From: Onchocerca volvulus
Taxonomy: Eukaryota; Nematoda; Chromadorea; Rhabditida; Onchocercidae
DNA: 64,000 nucleotides
Reading direction: 5' to 3'
Assembly (NCBI GenBank): GCA_000499405.2
Contig: HG738138.1
Span: 9,794,888 to 9,858,887, forward strand
Shown here: positions 1-11,630 of the stretch, piece by piece
Numbering within the stretch: position 1 is the first letter of the stretch
How the letters are laid out: every line of letters starts with the position of its first letter
Position numbers and translations under genes: made by a program
Notes under the pieces: model-generated
What the model was told of the DNA's origin: nothing
Databases searched by the model: none
What the model saw: only the letters and a program-made list of their open reading frames with translations

Positions 1-661
1 CTACGACAACTATTGTAAAAAAAAGTAGGTATACAAAAACAATGCGCATATTCGAATGCAACTATTGTATCAAAATTTCAAATCAGTGGGTGAAATTTAC
101 GACAAAGAGGCAGTTCAAAACACGATTAATATTTAAATTCCGAGAGATAATCCATAAACTGCTTGAACGAAACATCTCATTATCATGACCTCAATATTTC
201 TGCGACACAATTACATTCCCCACAAATCAAAAAATAAATGGATTACTCTCTCACAAAGCAAAAAACAAATGAAAAGCTTAAATTACTCGCCTTATTTATT
301 TAAAAACATGTTCCTATTCGAATGCAACGTTGTTTGAAAATTCTACATCAGTCGGTGAAGAACTTGAAACATTGCAGGAAGTAGCAGCGGTTAATGCAGA
401 AAGTGTGATGCTTACTGTACTCGATAGATACATCATGCCCGCTCATGAAGGCGTGGCACAGGATGGAGTCAAAAAATTCAGCCCCTCACTTACTTTTAGT
501 TGTCACGGACGTGACATGTGAAAAAAAGTAAGTATGTCTATGTAAAAAAGACCTATTCAAATACAAGGTTTTGTCAAAATTTGAAAACAATCAGTAGAGA
601 ATTTGCGAAGTTACGTCCGGGGTAATAGGGAACATTTACGTTTTTATTTATATAGATTTAG
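1..661. repeat. Truncated copy of a dispersed Helitron-like repeat
   Basis: This stretch is related to the element at 61.1-63.3 kb. Bases 340-661 match the right end of that element in the same direction: both carry a CACGGACGTGACA core (here near 503), a Phe/Lys-rich-looking AAAATTTGAAAA tract, and finish in ACATTTA followed by TTTTTATTTATATAGATT. Bases about 1-290 match the left end of that element in reverse complement, including the TTTGCTTTGTG / GGGGAATGTA block (reverse strand, near 210-265). A motif of the form TATTCGAATGCAAC ... AATC(A/G)GT recurs near 51, 316 and 549. The short 63-codon reading frame at 330-521 lies inside the repeat and is not a gene. The element runs off the window start. 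Confidence 0.6.
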
Positions 662-1283
662 AGAAATTTTCTTTAAAGAAATGTTCTAGGAAATTTAGCA
701 AGAAACTGCTCCATAGCATGCATCGTTCGCTTCTTTTTCTGTTAGTGTTCGATTTTGTTTGTATTTTCAACTTTTTTTCTACTATAGGAGAGATGATCTT
801 TCTTTTTCTCTGACAAGTTTTTAGAATAGTATCCTGAATGTAGTTTCTTTTCAGGATTTATCCCAGTAGATCGGAGAAATCGCCAGTTTGTGAGTTTTAA
901 TAAACTTCTCCCAAAAGGTGCTTTTCATCATACATCGACAACTGTTTTTGTGATTTAGTGGCATAATATATAATGATAATAATGGAGTGTGATTATTGAT
1001 AAAAGGAACTGAGATCTATGCCCATTTTCATTGTTTCAACATCTTACCCATAATTGTCTACGCCATTCATTACTTGACTTGTAAAAAGACTATATATTTG
1101 CAAAATGAAGAGCAAGCGAATTTAAGGCTAAAAACATAATTATTTGTTGAAATTAAAAACGTGTACCTTGTGAAAGTTGTTTAAAATCGACATAATAACC
1201 AGTGTAAAATAAGGCGCCAAATTTCATCTTGCATTGCTGGAATCATATGAAAACCAACCATCAATTCGAAATTACAATTTTAG
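662..1283. other. Intergenic, nothing recognised
   Basis: AT-rich DNA with no exon-like frame. It lies downstream of the channel pseudogene, where the missing Cys-loop and membrane exons would be expected on the minus strand. I looked there and did not find them. Confidence 0.5.
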
Positions 1284-2051
1284 CTAACGGAAGAGGGAAT
1301 AAAAATTAAGCAGTTTTTCTTGATTAAGAAAACTGGCCGGATGAAAAGATTTGTAAATGGCTGGCGGCTGCCACAGAACACATCCATCGTAAGCCACAAC
1401 AGCATCCGTATAAATCGTTATATCCGGATCACCTGCTGCACTATAAGCAATTTTTTCGAAATTCATAGGCAATATCTTCACTATATGCAATTTTTTGCCA
1501 AGTTCATGGGCAATATTTTCCCAACTCAAGATCTTTCTCGATGTCAACAATTCTGAATGCACTCATACTTATAATATAACACAAGATCAGGAGTCCAAAT
1601 TTGATTGCTGAGGATATGTAATGTTGTAATACCACTGAATTTTTATGGATACCAAATTAATTTTGAATCGTTCCATTGCTGAAATCGTGAACAAAGGTGC
1701 ATTTTCCGAAAAGAAAAGAATAATAAATTGATCTTTTTTTTTTTCTTGTAACAAATGGAAATTTTAGGAGAACAGTATGGGAGGGAATTACCATCTCAAG
1801 CCATAAATTTGTCGTCAGGATTTGATTTTTTTCATCCTAAAATAAAATCATCATGAAATAGAAAACCGATGTCACAATAGTAATAATGACTTTAATTTAC
1901 CTACCACGTCAATAATTCGGACTGATGATGCGCCCAAATTTGCTGTTAGAACATCGGTGCCATTTTTAATTGGACATGGAATTTTGTTATAATCATACAG
2001 AAGACCCTGGTATAGCTGGCCTTCTAGTTCCACGAAGTTTCTTTTAGCCAT
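1284..2051 (-). pseudogene. Nicotinic-type ligand-gated channel pseudogene (ligand-binding domain only)
   Basis: Four exon-like blocks on the minus strand join in phase: 2051-1905, 1836-1792, 1678-1569 and 1440-about 1284. The first encodes the N-terminal nAChR signature (LYQGLLYDYNKIPCPIKNGT, then LGASSVRIIDV). The second reads DEKNQILTTNLWLEM. The third reads QWNDSKLIWYP, then stop, then SGITTLHILSNQIWTPDLVL. The fourth reads NAAGDPDITIYTDAVVAYDG and VLWQPPAIYKSF. The block order and motifs are those of the extracellular domain of nAChR subunits; the NAAGDPDITI and WQPPAIYKSF signatures suggest the nematode DEG-3/ACR-23 group (inference). Breaks: an in-frame TAA at 1643-1645, where the family has a charged residue; the Cys expected after KSF is His; no Cys-loop, membrane spans or signal peptide were found. 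Splice donors and acceptors are still good, so the decay looks recent. Confidence 0.8.
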
Positions 2052-3800
2052 CAGAACTTACTTACTCGTCAATAAAAAAGGAAAGAACAATAGCACAACT
2101 CAATTTTAATCACAGGATTCCGAAAAAAGAATATAAGCAAAAATTTAAAAGCATAGTGACATTGTTTCGAAATTCATTGTTTTGAACAATGAATTCTCCA
2201 GAAGACTTTCCAGAACAATACGGATTCGAATCTCATTGTCCCAAAGATAATACACTTAAATATTATTGCCTACCTCATGTATCTTCAACTATGGGTATCA
2301 TTACACTGCTTCGCACAAGTATATTGAAGAGAACGCCTCATACGTACATTTCTGTCTATCACAAACTTTTTATTGGCATAATTCTTTACTTGCATCTTTT
2401 CACAAAAATAAAGTGTAACATATTAAAAAATTGAATCACATAACTGCTGAACAAAAAAGAAATATTGCATATTTTAATCTTAATAAATGTAGCCTGTCAG
2501 TAACCAGTGAACTGTTAAGTCACATCAGTCACATAGGAGAGCGTGAGAAGTTCATTTTGCGACGCTTCTATCAAAAGTCCCTTTGGTCAATAAGTAGCCC
2601 TTTACATGACAATTCAAGTTTATTGGACAACCATTTAATAGCTTGCACAAACAATGAATATGTATTAGACATTTCCATTGTTATCGGAACAAAGCATATT
2701 ATACATGGAGAATGCTTGGTTTCCTTTGAATCTTTCTCTCTTAATAATTAGTCTTAACCATCGCGTAATCCAATCTTCATTGATTTCCGATCTTTGGTGC
2801 TCTCCCTTTGTGACTCCAACAGTGTCGTGACAAATCTACCAATAAAAGAATTCTGTATTGAAACATGATCAGAATATTTTAGATTCGAGTTTTGATATTT
2901 CTGGATGTCAATTTAAAGGTCGGAAAGGGTATCATGTTATCTATGTGTTGAGTGAGTTGCTTAGTGTTCCATCTATTTCGGTAAACGTATTATTTTGAAC
3001 AAAATTAAAGTATCACTGGTAGCCCAGTTGTGATCATGAGCTCATCAGAAGCGTGTTATGTGCATATTTATTTTTAGTGCACATATGTTTAAATATTTAG
3101 AATATATTTTTCCATATACCAAAACAAATTATTGTTGGTATACGTAGCCAACTATGTTATCGTGAAGGATCCTTTCATTTCATTTTGTTATATACCGATG
3201 TACTCTATTCATTTTGGTTTCCGCACGTACACACTAGTACATTGTATTTAGTTCATGCTCACCCCATAATTGATGCCTCAATTTTGTGCTATCTGGCCAT
3301 TTCCATTCTTTACAATTCGTACAAAAGACCAGTTCATGGATGTTTGAAATGGAAATTAGCTGAAAATACAGCATTAGTATTGTTGTTCGCTCTTCAAAAA
3401 CTATGAAATAGCTGAAAATAGCTATTACATAACTTTTGGGAAGCGATCATAGAGCGAAATATAAGAATTTGAAGGAAAACTTGCAATACAAAAATTCGAT
3501 GACGTCTTAATTAGCAATCGTCACTTACACCGCTCCCATATCGATGCAATTCTTTCCAACTTCTATGTGTAACTGCTGTCGTTCATCTAAACAAGTAATT
3601 TAAAATTGACCCTACAACTACCTGAAAGTAGCTGTCGTGAGAGAAAAGTTTTTTGTAGGGTTGGAAATTGGTATCGGAATAACTGAAGAATATTTATAAG
3701 TTGCCGCGGATTTTCTATGACAGTGACAATAATTATGGGTTCTTGGATCCTGTTCTCGATCTTCTTATTGAGAGTTCTTGTTTCTTCTTGTATTGTTCTC
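2052..3800. other. Intergenic, short frames only
   Basis: Two or three short open frames (about 2189-2434, 2431-2751, 3185-3406) have no signal peptide, no recognised motif and no supporting splice structure. I see no gene here. Confidence 0.45.
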
Positions 3801-4166
3801 GAAACCTTAAACTTGGGTAATTAAACCTATATTATAAAATATGATAACACGACAATACACTACAAATACAATATCAACACAACCAATTGACCTCGCGGTA
3901 GTACATCCTTTGACAATGATTCTATAGTCAGGATCCTCTTCTTATTTATAGAGGGAGGATCCCTCTAGAATTTGATCGCAATAAGGCGCCATTTTTAGCG
4001 CCTGAGAGCGCGTCTTTTTTGACGCGTAACCTTGACTACAACAAAAGAATAAAGTACAAAGCCATTTGACCTATAAACAAAGAAACATTCACATCCGATA
4101 AGATTAACAGTCATTTGAAAATCAGGAATCACTTATTTTCTTATACTCCTCGCGATTTCAGCGATA
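3801..4166 (-). mobile_element. Solo LTR-like element, copy 2
   Basis: Read on the minus strand, it begins near 4166 with GCTGAAATCGCGAGGA and ends near 3801 with GGTTTAATTACCCAAGT followed by AAGGTTT. Both ends are shared with the element at 35.95-36.40 kb. An ATAATATAGG/AATAAAGG-like block precedes the end, as in LTR polyadenylation regions. The middle carries hairpins: GCGTC/GACGC (4010-4025), GGCGC/GCGCC (3985-4002) and GGATCCTC/GAGGATCC (3931-3962). No internal coding region flanks it, so it is read as a solo LTR. The superfamily (BEL/Pao or Gypsy) is not decided. Confidence 0.55.
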
Positions 4167-4345
4167 TAAGTCACCAATATTTATAGCAAATAAAGTATTT
4201 TAATTTTTCTCTGTTTCACAAGAAGTCTAATCGTAACATATGTCAGTTAAAACATTAAGATGTTATATAAATAATTGCAGTGCTGCAGAGACTAAAATTT
4301 TTAAAAAAAAAAAGCAACTGTTAAATTGATCGAAACATTTTTATT

Positions 4346-4855
4346 GTTCGAATTTAATTAATGATGTTGTAATCTAACTCCGTAAGTATGATGATTGATG
4401 CTCATATGCGCATTTTAAAGACCAAAACTCTATTAATGGCTAGAAATGATGCAACGATCAAAACTTCGCTTTCTTTGATTAATTGTGCCTCTTCCTTTGA
4501 TTAATTAAACCCAGATATAAAGGCAGCACCAGGGCGTGGTCGGAAGTGGCAGTAACCAGCAGCAGGCAGTCCGGCAGTTCACTGTAACTTCTCTTCGAAC
4601 AAGGAGCGGACCTTTACTTCAACCCAAGTGTAGAGCTACGTTCTCGACCAAGCTATGGAGAATTTCTCGACCAAACGGAGTGACGGCTGCTACCAATTCC
4701 CTTGCACCACTTTTTTTTTTTTTTCTTTCTGTGCTATTAAAGTTCTTTCTGGACGACTACTCACAATTATTTTGTATTCGACTTTATTAAACGAATAAAC
4801 AATTTAAATTCTTATTGTTTGTAGAATACCATCAACATTTCTATCGAATAACTTC
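4346..4855 (+). other. Possible LTR or transcribed repeat with TATA-like box
   Basis: A GC-raised block of about 200 bases follows GATATAAAGGCAGCACC at 4513 and is followed by a T tract and two AATAAA-like motifs (near 4735-4800). This is the arrangement of an LTR U3-R-U5 or of a short non-coding transcript. I could not find a second copy or a target-site duplication in the window, so the call is weak. The 84-codon frame across it is not convincing as protein. Confidence 0.25.
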
Positions 4856-6078
4856 CACGACAATTGGAAAGAACTGAATTTGTTGTGTAATGAAGTTTAT
4901 TTTTTGGTTTGACGGGTTTTATTCGCCGTAACTACGATACAAAACAATTGATGATTATCAAAAATACATTGATAATTGAATTCCCTTTGAAGGAGGAAAG
5001 TTATCTGAGAGTTATTGGTATTGGGAACTGATACGGTTTGATGAGGTTTGGAAGTTGAGTTGGAAAGCATTGCTCGTCGAATACCGATCAGAGCAAAGTA
5101 AAGAAGGAGTAGTCAAGGGGAATCGAATAAAGCGGATCTTTAGCAAATATTCACTTGGAATAATTCCAAATAGTTGTAGTAAACCAGTGAAAGAAAAAGT
5201 GATGAAGTCCCAGCAACTGAAGTAATGGAGCATCGCTTCCCTATGTATTGAATGGTTTACAAAAGCATATTGTGATATGATTCTGCTTGATATAAAGATA
5301 GCTATGTGAATAAAGGAGCTATTTTATATTTTACAACAATTTAAGCATTGAACCTAGACCAAATTTTAGACTAGAAGAATCGACATCTGAATTGGTTTTA
5401 CAGATGATTACTGTTTTTAACCATACATGATAGAGAGGGATTTACATATGAATAGATTATCAGATGTTCAAGGCATAGGTTTACCAAGTGTTTAGGACAT
5501 ATAATTTAAACTGGAGGAATTTACATATAAATTGGAAAAATGACCCAAATAGAACAAATTTTTACAGTGCAAGTACTTTGATTATTTAAACATAAAAATT
5601 ATTTTGTGAAATTATTTCGGTTTTCCTGACAACTGCACAGTTTTCGGGAAATTTTCCTTGGCATAATATTACTAAAATATTTGGTGTGATAGTGGGCCAA
5701 TCTGCAATTATTTTCATGTGGATTCATAATTTAATGGAATTCCATTAAAACACTATTGCCATTTGTAGCATGTAATGAATTTTAAAACATTAAAGTTTCT
5801 GTAAGTTTTATAGGTTGATGTTTAGAAAATGTGCTATACATGAATTGAATACATTAAAAATAGATCGTTTGTAAGTTTCTTCTGAATTTTTATTAAATGA
5901 TTGATTTAAAAAAAAAAAATTTTTAAATTTTATCATAAATTTTACATTGTGGTTATGGCGCTAAATAACTTGGGATGGTCTTTGTGTTTTATCAACCAAT
6001 TATAGTCACTTGAAGAATACGACGAATATGAGCTTATCATGCACGCTTTGAAATAATTTCTTGAACTGCTTTCGATTT
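4856..6078. other. Intergenic / 3' flank
   Basis: AT-rich DNA with no supported exon. It lies downstream (minus strand) of the Cys-rich repeat gene and may contain its 3' UTR; T-rich stretches near 5886 could supply a polyadenylation signal on the minus strand. Confidence 0.4.
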
Positions 6079-9000
6079 TCAAATTAATTTCTCGGGTGAG
6101 TCAGTCATTTCACTTGTATAAGAAATATCAAAAGTGTGTAAGGAAATTGTAGGAATCTCTTTTTTGGTTTCAGTTACATTACTATTTTCAACCACAACAG
6201 TGAAAAAAACTTACCTGTGGTTTTGCTTTCATTAATATTTTCTTTTGTAGGAGATGAAGTATCATTCGTCGTAAATGTACTTTCATTGGTATTTCCTGTT
6301 GTAGGAGATGAAGTATCATTCGTCGTTAATGTACTTTCATTGGTATTTCCTGTTGTAGGAGATGAAGTATCATTCGTCGTTAATGTATCTTCATTGGTAG
6401 ATGAAGTATCATTCGTCGTTAATGCATCTTCATTGCTATTTCCTGTAGTAGAAGATGAAGTATCATTCGTCGTTAATGTATCTTCATTGGTAGATGAAGT
6501 ATCATTCGTCGTTAATGTATCTTCATTGGTAGATGAAGTATCATTCGTCGTTAATGCATCTTCATCGCTATTTCCTGTTGTAGGAGATGAAGTATCATTC
6601 GTCGTTAATGTATCTTCATTCATAATTTCTGCCGTAGGAAGTGAAGGACTTTTCGTTGCTAATCTACTCGAGATGTTGGTCTGTGCAGTAGAAAATGAGA
6701 GGAATTCCTTCGTTATTTCGTACAAAGTGTTTGTTTCTGCCATAGAGGGTGAAGAGACGTTTTCCAGAACAGCAGTTCTTGCTGTAAAATTTGGAACAAA
6801 CTCGGCCGTTGTTCTGTTCATGATATTAGCTTTGCGCTTGTATGCCAAAATAGCTTCCAGTCCAATATCCGTTGTGAAATTAGATATATCTTTTATCATT
6901 TGAGCGTTAGGGAGTGAATTTTTCTCTAGTTTGTCAATTTGGAAAGTGACGTTTCTGGTAATGGTTTTTGTTGGCAGCAGGATTAGAGCAATGCCAGCAA
7001 TGCATAAGCCGTTTTTTGATTCAGATGGTTTTGAGCATATCAATCCTGAGGAACAGTGATCGTCTGTTGAACAATAATCTCCTAAACATATTTGCAGTTA
7101 TTTCAGCATTCTTCACTTACCTAAATGGAATTCTCATAATGTGTTTTTGGAAAGTTTATTATGTTAGCCTATTTGCAGAAATATTATAATGAAAAATTCA
7201 ACATGCTGATCGACCACATGAATTAGCACACAAGTTTTCAAAAAAGTGCCATCAGTGCAAAAACCTCACCAAAGTTTCCGCAAGACCAATAATACCCATT
7301 CCAGCAAAGTTTGCTATTTTCACAGTCTTGATTGTATCTGCATTCTGAAAAAGTTGACAATATTATTAATAATAGTTTTTATATAAATCACAATTCCTGT
7401 AACATTTAGGCGAAAAATTTCACTATTTCATGATCACACTCCCGTTTTTCCAACAAGCTATATACTTCACTGACAGCTGATCGTGATTCATTCGCATGCT
7501 TCGTTATTGTATTCAGCAATAATTGTGTGCCTTGCCATTACTATTCCTAGTAAAAATATTTATTAGTGATGGCATAAAGATATTTATTTTCTATAGTGGC
7601 AATTGCTTCATCGTTGGAGGAAATTTTCGGTTTTTCAAGTATGTATGATGATTGCATATTGAAAAATGTTCTACGTTTTAAAATAAGGTTTTAAAGTCAA
7701 CAAAAAAGGAATTAGTAATGAAAGCTAAATATGTAAAGGAAATTTATGGTTTCATTATGCTGAAGTTTTTGTAGTGACAAGCGATTGAAGAAGTAACTGT
7801 CCTAGTCATGGTTTTTGGTTGCAAATTTTCACTTTCTAATTTGATAGCTTTTGGATTTGAAGAAATTTTAGACAGGTACATCAGAAAAAATCAAAAAATT
7901 TGCAATAGTTGTTCAAAGGATAGCAGTAACTGACATTTTATTCCCTCAACATTATGTTTAAAGCATGCTAGCTTTGAATATCTTCAGAAATTACACTTCA
8001 TAGAATCATACCTTTTTACTGAATTAGACACTTTTTTTTTTCCTTTAATTAAATAAAAAGATCTATCAATCCATAAAAGTAGTCCATATCGTTGATTTAA
8101 CGATATGGATTGCTTTTGTGGATTGATTGCTTTATCAAGGCAATATTTAGCTTGTCAAACGATCGAAACCATGTCTTTGTGGGATAGTAATACTTTTTTA
8201 ATTGAAAAAGGACTACTGGAATCTTAAATAATGAAAAGGCGATAATTATTACCCAACAGAATCGTATTCAACAAATGTCGACTGTCCAGAATTCTCGTGA
8301 ACAACTTTGAAAATCAATCAGTGAAGATGAAATATTTCTTTGTCTGCCAACACGCCGGCAACGAAGCTAATAGGAAATTTAGAAAATTTCTACAGTGTTT
8401 AGACTCTTGCTTGAAATGATAATAGAACGACATAACATCTTGCTGCTATTTGGTCCATATTTTTTTTTTTTTTTTTTCAAGTTTCATCGCTTACATTTAT
8501 CCCGTAACTGATTTCTTTGTGGTGACTATAGTCAACTTATTAATCCAATTTTTGGATACTAAATATATATATATATATATGACAACATACACAAATACAG
8601 TCCAAATCATTTCATTTACATTCATAGTGCTAGTAATGTCAATGATTTGTTAAATTTCAGATCAAAGAATTTCCATACAAAAGCCATCAAAACTTTATAG
8701 TAACACTCCATCGCTTATGAATATTGAGATGGCCTTCCTCTTGCGTCGATTTCTTCATTAAGAGAAATTTTATCAAAATATCAATATATTGATGATCATT
8801 TCATCATTTTCGAAAAATTTTCATCTCATTTTATTATATGCCTGAACATAAACTCGTTTAGAGAATGGCAACAGAGCTGTACTCCTGTTAAGAAATCATT
8901 AATTCATTCTGTTTTATTTATTGATACAATTAAAATGATCTTGAGCGACAATAATCAAAATAAGAACACAATACCCTAAGCAGCGAGCTGCCCTGAAAGT

Positions 9001-9218
9001 GTGTGTCACAGTGTTTTTTTTTTTATTGTTTTTAGATTGCCACAATTTCAATGAGCAAGGAAAAATATAAAATTTATCTTTTCTTACTGATTAATTCAAG
9101 TGCATGTATTTGTATAATATTTAAATAGATAAATTATTGTTAAGGTATTAGCCAAGTAGAACTTACGTGCCCAAGCAGCCGAACTGGCAAATAGTAGCAT
9201 TAATATTAGTGAATTCAT
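6079..9218 (-). CDS. Secreted eight-cysteine protein with Thr/Asn/Ser repeats (unknown family)
   Basis: Four exons agree in phase: 9218-9167, 7344-7270, 7081-6215 and 6158-6079, giving about 357 residues. An upstream in-frame ATG at 9227 would add three. Exon 1 is a signal peptide (hydrophobic core LILMLLFASSAAWA, cut near residue 17). Exons 2-3 encode a compact cysteine domain (residues 19-69) with eight Cys in two similar halves: C-x5-C-x5-C-x7-C and C-x5-C-x5-C-x10-C. This spacing recalls EB-module or Dickkopf-like folds, but no family is claimed. A weakly hydrophobic segment (residues 66-76) follows, then a Thr/Ser/Asn-rich region. Its last 150 residues repeat an (N/D)E(D/S)(T/A)LTTNDTSS unit, each with an N-glycosylation sequon (NDT). 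The last exon is short and its acceptor (AAAAAAG) is the weakest join. The protein is probably secreted or surface-exposed and heavily glycosylated; its role is unknown. Confidence 0.7.
6240..6620 (-). repeat. In-frame tandem repeat within the Cys-rich gene
   Basis: On the minus strand the unit TTAACGACGAATGATACTTC recurs about eight times. Units are spaced either about 33-39 bases apart (short form, linker TNED) or about 51-57 bases apart (long form, linker PTTGN(S/T)). All spacings are multiples of three, so copy-number change keeps the reading frame. The tract also keeps a long open frame on the plus strand (6217-6903), which is a shadow of the repeat. Confidence 0.85.
8065..8127 (+). ncRNA. 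Candidate precursor-type hairpin (63 nt)
   Basis: Arms 8065-8093 and 8099-8127 pair over all 29 positions with a 5-nt loop (GATTT). Twenty-six pairs are Watson-Crick and three are G:U on the plus strand. On the minus strand those three would be A/C mismatches, so if the structure is kept as RNA it is from the plus strand. Length and shape are those of a small pre-miRNA. It lies in intron 1 of the minus-strand Cys-rich gene, antisense to it. A short palindromic transposon remnant is the main alternative. Confidence 0.4.
8563..8580. repeat. (AT)n microsatellite
   Basis: Uninterrupted AT dinucleotides within the first intron of the Cys-rich gene. Confidence 0.9.
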
Positions 9219-9227
9219 TTCTTCCAT

Positions 9228-11630
9228 TCTTCAGCTTTGAAGAAATAATACACACCTTGAAGAAAGATCTTTTTATAAACAATTCTTTGTTTACAAAAAA
9301 AGAAGACATTTCACTGAAGGAAACAAAATATCATAGCATATCATCCGCACAAAATAGTATTTTCAAGAAAAAAGAAAATGTTTTTATGCTGAAATGTGGC
9401 GCGTTTATTGTAAAGAAGAAGCATTAGAAATTGCAATGGATTATACAGAATTCTTCATTCTATGGTTTTTTTCTGCTATTTTTGCTTATTTCCCAAAATA
9501 AAAATATGACAGTAAGAAAGTTCAGTATTTTAATAATAATGAATAGTGCAATCAATTTTTTTTAAATATCAAAACTCTTATTATTATATTCCGTCATTTC
9601 ACTTTTTTTTTTTTTTTTGGAAAAATATAGATCTGACTCATAACGAATCGTAATTAAACTGTCTGCGTAGGGCCTTATTTTTCTTAACATTGGTTATGCG
9701 AAAAGTAGCTTCTGCACCGCAACAACATGTATGACGAATATCCATCCATCCACATAACTGAAGAATAATGCTGAGAGTAGAGGTCAAAAATGGAGCGGAG
9801 AATTCTGATGATATCATCGAATATCCCTTTAAAGATCACAGAAATTTTTATGACCATGGATATTTCCAAGTTTTTAATTTTGGCACTCTTCATGCTTATG
9901 TGCCTGGAATGGCAAATGCAAAATGCTGCTCATGTGCATTAGCTTTAAAATAAAATTGCCAATTAAAACATTTACTATTTAATTGGCAGCATATGTTTGG
10001 TGTCGCTATGATCTACAAAAAGTTTAGGACCTGCACACCGTCGATTTTGGAATAAGATACACGGCACCTTCTGAAAGATGTTTGTGTAGCTTCTTAAGTG
10101 CTGTCTTTTACTAAGTCGAATTGCCATCCAGGAAAATCGACTTCTCAATGATAATGTGCCAATGGGACCAATAAAAGCAGAGGCATGCAAAGGCATACAC
10201 TCACATCCAAAAATAAGCATCTTCATTCATCCCTAAAAGGCACAACAAGCTTTTATTAAACTGAATGTTAGCAGTTTTGTGTATCTTGGACATTTGTGCC
10301 CTGTTATTGTTCTGTTTTTGCTGTTCATGAAAATTACAATCCATGCTTAAAATCAATCTTGCAATCTTTTGCCCAGATCTTCTCCCAAATTCAAGAGTTC
10401 TTCCAGGATAATTCAATGCATGATTTTTCGTCCTTGGGAATGTTTTTACATGTTGGAATATTTTTTAAGACTTAAATTTTTGAAGTTTCTGCATTTCATA
10501 ATTATTTAAAATGTACAGAGTGCACCAAACAATACAGAATCATTACTGACACATGATACGCACTAGAATTCGGTAGTGATTCTGTATTCCTTTGTTTTTT
10601 ATATGCGTAATGGAAAACAGTTCGTGAATCAAATTGAGTGAGTGATAAATATAGCTATCAATACTACGTGTTTTTTATCTGTGACTGCAAAGAAATTCTG
10701 TTACATATCTTTTGTCAAGAGTTTGTGCTTTTATTTCCCACTTGCTGCAAAAAAAAAAAAAATTGTTTATATGTCTCTCACTCTTTTGTTCATCTGTCCA
10801 TTACGTGATCCTTACGACAAAGAAATTTCTGAATCTTATTATATCGGCTTTCTCTTTTTCACCACACTTGCTATGATTGATTATTGAATGTTATTATTAA
10901 AGTTGTTATTAAATTAGTGCAGTCGTGGATTCTGAACAGAACTTATGGAAGCTTTTTTAAGGCATTAGATAGATGGAGTTTGGAAGTTGGATGGTGATGT
11001 AATTAATGTGCACATTCCCTTCCTTTGCAATTTCACTTTCTACTTCCCCTTCCATTTCATATTTTCCTCATTTACATTGAACGTTCTTAAAGTATACGAA
11101 GAGTAAGAAGATTTTACTTGGAGCAATGAAGCAACAAATACTTCCTAGTGTCTTTCTCTGCATGCAGATATTCAGCAGTGCATGTGTCTGCAAGTTTTAT
11201 CATCAAGCCAATCCTCCAACTTATACCCACTAGGTTTCAAGTTATTCAGCCAAAATTCTTGTCCTTTTTCTTTCTCCTTCATCTTTTCCTTAATTTCCTA
11301 AAATTCGTTGGAATTGTATGCAAATGTAAAATTTCTTTTCAATATTTTTATGATTTTTTCATTTGATCTAATATATCTCACTTAGAAATCAATGTTTTAA
11401 TTATTTTTACAATAGCGAACTGATCATATGATCCCTAGTTTCTTTTGATTGCTTTGACTTGTCTCTATTTAGGTTACAATCATTCTTTTTGAGATGCTAC
11501 CATGTAAGTCTTCAGAACATTTAACACTCATACCAGTTTCAGTTCATTATGGAAGAGCTAAGTGAGTACCTTTAATGATTCATGCATACTTATTACTGCT
11601 CTTTCCATTTATCGTAACGAAAAATTTTAG
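9228..11630. other. Intergenic between divergent genes
   Basis: This stretch separates the 5' ends of the minus-strand Cys-rich gene and the plus-strand four-span gene, so it should hold both promoters. No promoter element stands out. Overlapping frames at 9684-10416 on both strands lack motifs or splice support. One hairpin (10531-10588) is listed separately. Confidence 0.4.
10531..10588. repeat. Inverted repeat with 16-bp arms
   Basis: AATACAGAATCATTAC (10531-10546) pairs with GTAGTGATTCTGTATT (10573-10588) with a single G:U, around a 26-nt loop. It could be a small transposon remnant or a structured RNA; nothing in the sequence decides. Confidence 0.5.

Noticed and set aside
2189..2260. 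tRNA-like B box (GGATTCGAATCTC)
   Set aside because: No acceptor stem, A box or cloverleaf can be drawn around it.
6217..6903. 228-codon open frame on the plus strand
   Set aside because: It is the antisense shadow of the NDTSS repeat: spacings of three-base multiples keep both strands open. The minus strand has the signal peptide, Cys domain and splice sites.
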